Source: Collybiopsis luxurians FD-317 M1
Lineage: Eukaryota; Basidiomycota; Agaricomycetes; Agaricales; Omphalotaceae
Assembly: GCA_000827265.1 (NCBI GenBank)
Contig: KN834753.1
Location: 1,270,686 to 1,334,685, forward strand
Direction: 5' to 3'
Length of the DNA: 64,000 nucleotides
The notes under the pieces are model-generated. The model ran no database searches. It worked only from the letters and a program-made list of their open reading frames with translations, and was not told where the DNA came from. The position numbers were made by a program, and so were the translations under genes. Shown here one piece after another: positions 50,673-60,195 of this stretch (position 1 is its first letter; the number at the start of each line of letters is the position of its first letter).

Positions 50673-53600
50673 TCACGATCGAGATTGGTTTAATGAAGAC
50701 AAGCGACGCATGGGAGGAGGGGGAAGACCACTTGTTGGAGGCGGAGGAGGAGGAGGCAAAGGGAATTCCCTCAAAGTCTTGGAGAGACGGGAATCCGATC
50801 CGGCTAGTAGGAATTAATTAGTAACGTAGACAATCGAGCGGATTAACTACCTACTTTCTTCAAAAGCTCTTATCCTCTGGAGTACAACACTATCTCGTTT
50901 CCGAGGCGATGGCCGACCCTCATCTCCTGCGCTCTGAGGTGATGCAAACACAGACCTTCGCCCAACGAGGGATGCAGAGCGTTCCACTTCTGCAACAGGT
51001 GCAAGGCCACTGGTAGTATCTCGTAAAGAGGACATCCTAGTGGAAGGAGTAACTGTCGATGCGGCTCTTCTCAACGGATTTTCTGTCCTAGCCGTGTTTG
51101 CAGCCGCAACTCGTAAGGACGTACTTCTCAAGGGCAAGCTAGTATCAGACAATGTCGATCCCGGCTCTGATTCCTGGCTAACAGAGGGATTCACAGGTAT
51201 AGTTTCGTTTTCCTGATAAGTGGAGAGACGGAAATTAGGACGAGGAGGCAACCCAATGACTGGAGATACTGCGGAACTGAGAGGTCGCTGAGAAACTGAA
51301 CCGGATCGAACACGGCCACCTACAGGGCGGGGTGGGACCTCTGGGCGAGACGAAATCCGCAGATCTCTCCTTATGTTCACAGTTCCACTGGGTGTAGAAA
51401 CTATACCATTGGGAAAGACCTCATCATGGAGTATACGATGACTTTTCCTTTGTCGAACATTTGCGATAACCGGTGTTTCTTGGAGAGTCCCACTGGGTGT
51501 ACTGACAAGACCATCAGGGAAAACTTCGAAGTGGAGGGATCTATGAGAAGTTTGCGAAAACCTAGGCTTGAGTTTCTCGACCACTCTGATCGAAGGAGGA
51601 ACCGCCGTCATAGAAGCCGCTATCGAACGATAAGGAACAAGGTAAGGATAGACTGCCGGATCTAGAAACGACATCAGCGCAGAAATTTTGAAAAATTACA
51701 AACATAAACCTACATATATCAAAATCCGGATATTCAGTGAAGGATTTGTCCGTGTTTTCGACTTTGTCGCTAATCGAATGGTATAAATCGAAATCCGGAT
51801 ATTGACGACATGGATAGATGACAAAATCTGGATATTGGCTTGACCTGCTCGTTGCGGGAAGCGTCGACTTGTCGGAAGTAGACGTGATCGAGGGATAAGG
51901 CGTAATATGAGGATATACTGCCGGGTCTAGGAGGATTCGAATTCAGTCGGGAAATCCTTGCTAGGAGATATACTTACAGAGGTCGAATATTGGGTAACTC
52001 CATACGAATTCTCTCACTCGTACGTCTGGAAGTTTCACGCGATTGGCCGAAACTGGAGGATAGATGTTCAAGTGAGGATATCCGCAAGATTCAACATAAA
52101 AGTTCGTATGCCCAGAATCTGTAGTCCGTGTAGATAAGTATGCTGACTGGTCAGACTAAAATCAAAACAGCGCACATATTTCGAAATTAGGATATGTTGA
52201 AGTAACCTTGATCTCGATATGGAAGACCTTACTCGACTTTTGGCTCTTCCGTGAGACTGCCGGGTATATATCCAAGGCAGGATAACCAGCATTGAGGGCG
52301 CTCAAAGTTACGGAAGAGGGTTTGGAAGGATAAGGAGTGACATAAGGATATACCGCTGGGTCTACAAAACGTTTGCTTAGCTGAACGTCACCTTGGTTAT
52401 GGAATACCTACAGAGATCAAGGATAGGATAACTCCAGGCCAGCTTGGTCACCTGCACGTCTGGAAGTGGTCGTTGCAAAATAGGCGGGTAGATGTCGAAG
52501 TCCGGATATCCAAGCGATTTCAACTGCTTCAACCCGACGGTTGGATCTGCAAAGACATGTCTCAGTGAGAAAAGATTTATTGAGTAAAATCCTATCAAGG
52601 ATACGCACAGATGCAGAGGTTCGGATATGCCGATGCGACCTTGACATAAACCTGCTTCGTTGACCCGAGTGAGCTGTTCGATAGGACATCATATCCCGCA
52701 TTCGCCGAAACCGAAGCCCCGGAGGATAGTTCGCTAGGATAAGGGGCGATGAAAGGATATACTCCAGGGTCTGACAGGCATTCAGCGTAAAACATTTCAT
52801 TCCAGCCAATCGACTTACACAGGTCAAAGATGGGATAACGCCAACCTCGTTTTACCACTTGCACATTTGAAAGTCTTGTGCGTTCTTGTGAAACAACAGG
52901 GGGATAGAGGTCAAAATCAGGATATCCGCAGGACCGGGTTGAAATCTTTGATTGCTTTGGATCTGCCATTCACACGCGCTGGTTTAAAATTGAGAAATTA
53001 GAACATGCGAAAAGACGCACATATTTCGAAATCGGGATAAGCTGAGGTGACGCGAACAAGAATCTCCTTCACGGATGACTGGATCGGATTCGAGACCGGT
53101 GGATACATGTCAAAGTCTGGATATCCTGCAGCCGGGACGCCTGGAATAATAAGCGAGAGTTGAGAAGGATAGGGCGCAACATTGGGATATACGCTGGGAT
53201 CTAATAGTGAAACTTCGGTTAAAAACACACAAATCTATTCCAGAAGAAACTCACAAAGGTCGAAGACCGGGTAATTCCATGCCACTTGCAGCACTTGCAC
53301 CTCTGGAATTGGTTGACTACGAAGAGGTGGATAAAGGTTAAAGTCTGGATAACCACAAGAACCTAGGGAGATTTTGGACTGCACGGGATCTGTTATTCAT
53401 ACGAATCAATTCACCGTGAATTCAAGACAGAGTCGCAGGACGCACATATTTCAAAAGTTGGATACGCCGAACCGACTGTGACTTCAATCGTCCTTCTCAA
53501 TGACTGGAGCTTGCTTGAGGGCGCCGGGTAGAGGTCAAAGGAGGGATAAACTACAGGTTCTGCGTTCGAAGCCTCAGCGGGGTAGATATCGAAATACGGA

Positions 53601-55792
53601 TACACCGAAGGGTCTGATTTAGCACTGTTAGTAAATTATCATCAAACAATAATAGATCCTTACAGATGTTCAATGATGGGTAGGCACAAGGGAGACGAAC
53701 TGAGACTGCGGAGAGCGCTCGGCTGAGATACGAGTTGTATGGCCAAGAATGTCGCCACGGAGCAACTTGAGAATTTAGTGAAGAAGTGTATGGCCATGAA
53801 TGACCCCAAGGCTTCGCAATAACAGCGGAAGAAGATGAGCAATCGTGCGCTCCAGAGACCGGAGTAGAAATATGGCGCTGCTGCTGGTAAGGCCAAACAT
53901 GTACCCATGGTACCGAAATAGGTTCGGACGGATTTTGGTGGAAGTAAGGCCATGTGTGACCCCAGGGAACCGAGATTGACGTTGAGACCAAGGACTGTTG
54001 CTGATAAGGCCATGCATGGCCCCAGGGGACACCTTGAACAAGCTCATTAGAATTGAACGCGTGCGGCACACCACCGGAGGGCCAAGAAGCGGGTCCCCGC
54101 GATGCTGCTGTAGGAGTTGGTGGTGAACTAAAAAGGATGCGATCTCCAAGATGGACTGAAGGTGCTCGGCCGAAGTTCATTGGGGAGGGAGGATACTCGG
54201 AAGGGGGTCCCCAAGAAGTCGCTGTCATTGGTGTAAGAGGTGGACTGAAAACAACTCGGTCCCCAATATCGACCGAAGAAACTCTGCCGAAGCTCAGCGG
54301 AGAAGCAGGATAATCGGATGGAGGTCCCCAACTGGTAGCGGTACTAGGGGTCGGGGGGCAATCTTCGTACATGCGATGGGCGATGTCAGGAGTAAGTACA
54401 CGCTCCAGACTTGGGACTGGTGGCGGTAGGGTGTAGTCCGATGGCCCAAACGAGGTGCATTCCGAGGGAGTCATGGCCACAGATAGAGCCATACGATGTT
54501 CGACGTGAACGGATGGGAGGCGGCCCCACGATGCCACTGAACCATCCTCCCAATCATTCGGACCCAAGGAAGAGACTGACCAAGTGAAATCTTCCAAGTT
54601 GAGTTCTTCATCTGCTTCTTGATCGGCTACGTTATCTAAGGGCATCGTGTTCGGTAGATTAGCAGGTTCTAAGCTAGTTTGGCCTTTGGCAACAAGAGCA
54701 CTGGATGTCAAGGAGGCACTAGCCCGCCATGAGTTTACGCGTTTTTCAAGGCTGTCAGAAAGCTTGGCAGTCTTTGGTTCATCCTCCTGAAAAATCGGAG
54801 ACAACGCACGAACGGAAGCAGAATGCTCTGGAGAGGTTTCTTGGGCGGCATTTCTTGCTATTGCTACCGCACGCAAAGACGAGTCAAGCCGGTCTACCAA
54901 CGACAGCTTCCTCGGTACGTGGCGATTGAGTCTCCCCGAAGCTGGAGACACGCTTTCGCTTTCAACGGTGTCATCGTGAAGGTTGATTTCAAGATCAGTG
55001 GTCCTGCTGTCACCTCGGAAGTGCGCTAGAGAGGGCGCTGTTGAAGGGCCTACGGATGCTGGAACATCCAAACGCTCTCTGTGAGCCGACCCTATCCAAG
55101 CTGCATACCAACGTGCATGTCGTAAATCTATGTCAAATTCTAGCTTGCCGACTATGGGAACTCTTGGAGGAGCAACAGAAGGATCGAGCACATTGCTCCA
55201 AATTATTGACCAAGAGTCGTCGGAGATGCGAGGCGTAGCTGTGATCCCATTCTCAGCGAAATGGAAGTAGAGGCAAATTCCAGAGGTGGACGGAAAATTA
55301 AACTCTTTTGCAATAGCGGTGAGTTGACCATACATCTATAAATGATCATGAGAGCCGAATATATAGCGTTATCAAAGAATTATTTACCGTTGGAAACAAA
55401 GGCATCAGCATTCCCTGAGACAGACGGTGTCGGGGACCAAGAGACAGGGTATGTCCCAGCTGTCCGTGCTCCTGCAGTAACATTGCAGGAGGAACAATGA
55501 CTACAGAAAACTTGGAGGCTCGTTGGACAGTCCGTTCTCGACTTTCCCGCAAACCTGAGCTGTGATATGCCAAACTGGAGACTCTGCGAAAACGGGCTCC
55601 TGGAGTCTCCAAAGGCTGGGCGTTGTGGCTAGGTTCAGGCTCTACATGCTGTGGTTCTACAGACATAACTCCCAGAACAGAAGGATGGGCTGAACTCTGA
55701 AGGTCGGACATCGTCTCTGGTGGGCTCAAAGGAGCCCTTGGAAACTCGAAAGGAGAGGGTTTGTGGAATGGCGACGCAGTGAATCGAGACAT
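50673..55792 (-). CDS. Giant Tyr-Pro repeat protein with alternating duplicated exons
   Basis: Thirteen exons: 55388-55792, 53664-55335, 53446-53613, 53255-53389, 53021-53200, 52819-52962, 52609-52770, 52412-52546, 52176-52361, 51978-52118, 51714-51926, 50855-51661, 50673-50803, giving 1492 residues in one frame. No signal peptide or membrane helix is seen. Residues 1-690 hold an unrecognised start (KEFNFPSTSGICLYFHFAEN, ISDDSWSIIW), then four units with SWGPPS(D/E)YP and SV-x-x-GDR, then five PWGHxWPY units. Residues 692-1180 are nine exons alternating between type A (56, 60, 54, 62, 71 codons) and type B (45, 48, 45, 47), built on YP-x-F-D-(I/L/M)-YP motifs. The C-terminus has two EVFP(D/N)G(L/I)VSTPSGT units, a basic Ser-rich stretch and a polyproline run. 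I know of no described function. The abundance of YPx(L/F) could make it a multivalent ligand, but that is inference. Confidence 0.88.
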
Positions 55793-56288
55793 TACACCAG
55801 GTAACGGAAAAGCTCAAAGATAAAGAAACGAAGAAAGGAAGGACGTGAAAAACGAAATAAAAAAGGGGAAGGCAGTAAAGCGGAAGGGTTCGGGCAATTT
55901 GGTCTCTTTTAAGTACTGTGAGTGATTGGATCAGTTATGATGAGGCGGTATAGGCCCACCTGAAACAACGCTGATCTAGCAACAGAAAGTGAAAGGTTTT
56001 TGGATAAAAGCCGCGTATTCGAAAGAGAGAAAACTCGAGCAATCTTTTTAACACCCAAATCAGCCTAATCAGAGCCCACAGTCCCCAGTACCGGGCAGAG
56101 TGAAAGAGGAATGAAAGAGACAGAGCCGTAACTAGGTTGCGATGAACTGAATGGCATATTTAATGAATTCAATCTGATGCCTTCAATATTTGTTCAAAGA
56201 TTCTTCGCGTGATTAGCGCCCATTGTGGGAAAATATCATGTGACTTTGAAGAAATCACCTTTATCGCGACTGAAGTTCTGTTTCTGCA
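55793..56288. other. Divergent intergenic region, YP-repeat gene / CSN4
   Basis: About 500 bp, A/G-rich on the plus strand near 55800-55900, so pyrimidine-rich in the leader of the YP-repeat gene. No gene or repeat is seen. Confidence 0.5.
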
Positions 56289-57864
56289 ATGCAAGGTCGA
56301 TTAGAACAAGCAGCAGCTCTGGGCCAAAAGGACAAAGGTCCAGCTTTTATCTCACTCATTCATGAAATACTCTCTCGCACAGATTTATCAACCGTACCCC
56401 ACGACATCCAAGCTCTCGTTGGCTTTGTCGTCAATCAGGACTCTGTCGGTCTCGTCGTTGGCCGACAAGTCCTGTCCGAGCTTGTCCGGATGATCGGAGA
56501 GGGCAGTATATCAGACATTGAAATCCGGAAACGCGTTGTTCAAGAGACCATCGACACGGCTCAGCCCAAGATTGTCAGTTATGAGGAGCAAGTAAGTGAT
56601 ATACTGCTTCTTCTGGGCTATACAATAACTCTCTTTGCAGGTGAGCAACTTGAGATTCCAGCTAGCTGATATTTATGAAGATGAAGAAGAGTGGAGTGAT
56701 GCTGCTCGGGTTTTGATGGGCATCCAGCTGGATTCCAATCAAAGGTGTGTGTGTGCGGCACAGCGTGCATGTTCAACAGTTATCCCAACGATCTATAGAT
56801 CCATGCCTGATGGTGAAAAAATGAGGGTCTATGTTCGAATAGTTCGTCTATTGCTAGAAGATGAAGACTCTGTTCAAGCAGAATCATATTTCAACCGCGC
56901 ACAACTCCTCGTTCATTCCACGTCAGACAAAGAAACGTTGCTTCAGTTCAAACTATGTCAAGCTAGGATTAGTGATTATGGCAGAAAGTTCCTTGAAGCA
57001 GCCGGTCGGTATCATGAGCTTAGTTTCGTTGCAGAAATCGACGAGGAGGAGCGACGCCACATGTTGTGAGCAACCGTCTGTTCAAAAACTTTACACGTTG
57101 TATCTCAGTCCCGTTTTTAGAATGGCCGCTGTCACTGCTGCAGTACTAGCACCCGCAGGCCCTAATCGATCCCGTGTCTTAGCTTCACTTTATCGTGATG
57201 AGCGTACTGCCGAACTCCCCACGTATAACATCCTTTCTAAAATGTTTCTGGATCACATCCTGCGGCCTACCGAAATCAAAGAGTTTGAAGGTACTCTCAA
57301 ACCTCATCAGCTTGCCAAAATTGCTATTTCATCCAACGACCGAGTGGCCACTGCTACCAACGATGAAGAAATAGATAGTCACCCCAGTGATTATCCTATA
57401 AGCACGCGCACTGCACCAGCTACTGTCCTCGACCGTGCTGTTATGGAGCATAACCTTCTCGCTAGTTCCAAAGTCTACAACAATATCACCTTTCGTGGTC
57501 TCGGTGCCTTGCTCGACTTGACGCCCGGGGCCGCGGAAAACATGGCTCGTAAAATGATTGAACAGGGTCGCCTGCGAGGCACGATCGATCAGGTCGACAA
57601 GCTTATATGGTTCGAGGGAAATCGCGAGGAAGATGATGCTCAAGGAAAGGCAGGAGGCTTGGGAGAGGTTGAAGAAGCAGAGGATACCGGTGCACCCTTT
57701 ACCAAACGCTGGGATGCACAGATCCGTGTCACTGCAGCAAACGTACGTCAGTTTCCATTCCAACGACACGGAACAATTTACTGAGTCTAAGATGCTTCTA
57801 GGTCGAATCCATTGTTCAGCATTTGACGGAAAAAGGTCTGATTAGAGTGCCTGCGCAGGCGTAG
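56289..57864 (+). CDS. CSN4: COP9 signalosome subunit 4
   Basis: Five exons: 56289-56591, 56641-56744, 56799-57065, 57121-57742, 57802-57864, giving 452 residues. It has TPR-like helices (VSNLRFQLADIYEDEEEWSD, AESYFNRAQLLV, DYGRKFLEAAGRYHELS) and then a PCI domain: ILSKMFLDHILRP, DRAVMEHNLLASSKVYNNIT and TPGAAENMARKMIEQGRLRG. The end is VESIVQHLTEKGLIRV. CSN removes NEDD8 from cullins, so CSN4 fits functionally with the CUL4-type WD40 receptor elsewhere in the window. An acidic insert (REEDDAQGKAG) precedes the last helix. RPN5 is the closest alternative; the block order favours CSN4. Confidence 0.9.
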
Positions 57865-58173
57865 AAAGAAATAGTTGAGAAGTTTTAATGCTAGCTTTGA
57901 TATTGTACCTATTGCCGTCCGCTCTTTGTAATGATACTGTTTACTGTTACAACGTCTCTTGATCCGTGCCAAGTAATTATCATGATATTCACCTGAGATT
58001 CTCAGAGGTACTGCTGTGGCCCCGTTCATGGTCTCCGGAATGGAGGCCTTCGCCGAGGAAAATTCATTAATGACTGTCTCAAGTTGATTCTATACAATCC
58101 TCTACATAGTTGTACACCATATATAAACAATGATCCCCAAAATAACTTATTCCGAGTCCTTCTATAGTCATCG
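57865..58173. other. Convergent intergenic region
   Basis: 3' flanks of CSN4 and the DUF1365 gene. Nothing else is seen. Confidence 0.5.
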
Positions 58174-59989
58174 TCAAAGACACCTGGCTTGACGAACCCT
58201 TCGCTCCACCCTCTCCCAGAGCTTCCCGCCCCATGTCTCTGTTCCACTCTTCACCCGAACCCGAAAAAGTGCAAAGATGAGAGGCTCTAGTGCAGATAAA
58301 GCCAGGAGAGATATTAGAAGGCTCGTTATCTGGAGGTTGGAGAGCATTTGTCGCACTCTGGAACTCCCATGTGGAAAAAAATCGAGAAAATGCCCACTCG
58401 GAATCGATAGCAGGCGATTCAGGATCTCAGTCTTCGACTCCGCATCTTGTCCATCTTTCCCATCATTGTCCGAGGCTGAGAAAATCAGAGCAACAAGTGC
58501 AGTGGGAAGGCAAGATAGACGAAGACGTTGCATGGAAGATAAGGAACGGTCAACGGTCTGGAAGGATGTGGGGGGGACACAACTGAAGACGTCTAGGAAC
58601 AGTCTCGCATCGTTCACAACAAATATTATATCGTTCGGACCTCGGTCGACATTGAGAACAGTACTGTACAAAGTCGGTTTCGATGTCGATTTCGAATCAT
58701 GGACAACTCCTCCTGCAAATAATGCCATTCCAGGGCTGGGTGCTGTGAGCATCAGTTCATAAAACATTGATGTGAGTAGCGTGATGCGAAGAATCTTTTC
58801 AGATTCTTTCTTCCCGGTAGAAGAAATAAACCACTCTTGTTTATTACCCAGTGCTTCCGGTTCGATCAGCACAACACATAATTTGCCATCCTCCAACTGA
58901 ACACGGGACCGAAGAAATTCCCGCATGTGCTCCCTTACGTTGGATGCTAGGAGGCCAGGAGGGAGTCGACGAGTTGTAATACCTGCGCCTGGGGTTGGGA
59001 TTAATTGGAATTGGCTATCTTCGAAGAGAGAGGGTGGTGTGGTACGTGGCGGAGGAAGGAATGGCTCCGGCCGCAAGTAAACTTTTAAATCGGAACTTTC
59101 GTCTTCTGCAGCACCACCTTTACCGTAGTGCAATATCCACGCTTGATAAAGAATTCTAGGCATGCTCAAAAACAGCGAGAATGGAAACATCATGAAAGTA
59201 ACGATGATATTTTTCACGGCAGAAGGGGACAAAGGAAGAGCCGAGACGGTACGAAGACTGGCAGTCAGCTTTGTTCTTCCTAGTGGCAAAGGTGACGAGG
59301 CGTCATCAGCGGGTTCACGTAATTGGATGATGACCGCTGGTTTAGGATCTGAGGGAATAGAAGGCAACCTAACAGAGATCGTATAAAAGCCTTTCCTGTC
59401 GTTGAAGGGAGAGACATGGAACGCGCGGGGAAACGTCCATCGGTGATCATATATATGTTTGAGGGAATTCAACGAGTCTTCGCATATCCCAGGACGCATG
59501 AAGTAAATCTAGTAATACTGCTGATTAGGAACTTGAAGGCATGGCTACGAAACCTCTCACATGAGTTTCACCAAATGTATTGTGCACTTCAAATACCAAC
59601 AGAGCCAGATCCCTTGATTTGTAGAGAAAATAAACCGTCAACGGGTTGATGCCAGCGAATCCGAAATAGGTAGGCATCGTTAGAATCCATGCCTCATACT
59701 GCCCAATATCCCCGTAGCCCTCCCGCCCAAGTAACGCGTTCAGCTTCTCAGTAAAGCTCAATCTCGAGCCACTGGAAGCGTCGAACAGATATCCATCGGG
59801 TCTCAGAGCACATAACGCCCGCCAACGTTTATTATAGCCGAATAACAGCGGGATATCCAGTTCACCATTTTCTAATGCTGACAGCTCGACCAATACAGCG
59901 AGAGTGGTGTATTTGAAAGTGTGTAAAAATGGAAAGAAGCGCGAATGTGAAACGTAGTTGGTGAGGATATATCCTCGCGGTGAAGTCAT
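58174..59989 (-). CDS. DUF1365 family protein
   Basis: Two exons: 59561-59989 and 58174-59508, giving 587 residues. The N-terminal third matches the DUF1365 pattern seen in bacteria and fungi: HTFKYTTLAVLVEL, LTMPTYFGFAGINPLTVYF, LLVFEVHNTFGETH and RAFHVSPFNDRKGFYTI. Bacterial relatives often sit beside cyclopropane-fatty-acid-synthase-like methyltransferases, which suggests a lipid role, but none is proven. Two hydrophobic segments, IIVTFMMFPFSLFLSMPRIL (about 235) and ITSLLISLLALSALEPLIFA (near the end), suggest membrane association. A CACGTG box lies 42 bp upstream of the ATG. Confidence 0.86.
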
Positions 59990-60030
59990 GGAAGTGTCTA
60001 AGAGAGCACAAGATATTGGATGGATACGCT

Positions 60031-60036
60031 CACGTG
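60031..60036. promoter_or_regulatory. CACGTG box upstream of the DUF1365 gene
   Basis: TCACGTGC context, 42 bp upstream of the minus-strand ATG at 59989. Confidence 0.4.
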
Positions 60037-60195
60037 CTCCAGTCGCGACGGCCTTACATTTATTACTTAAGTAAAATGCATGTTACACGAATGCTACTGT
60101 ACTTGTATTTATTCCCCATATTAGTGCGATACAACGTATAAAACAATAGCAGGCTCTAAGAAAAATACAAAATCAATAAAAGCTCCGTGACGGGA

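Noticed and set aside
51662..53663. CRISPR-like or tandem DNA repeat array
   Set aside because: The regular spacing comes from duplicated exons and introns in a split gene; DNA repeats are diverged and code in one frame.
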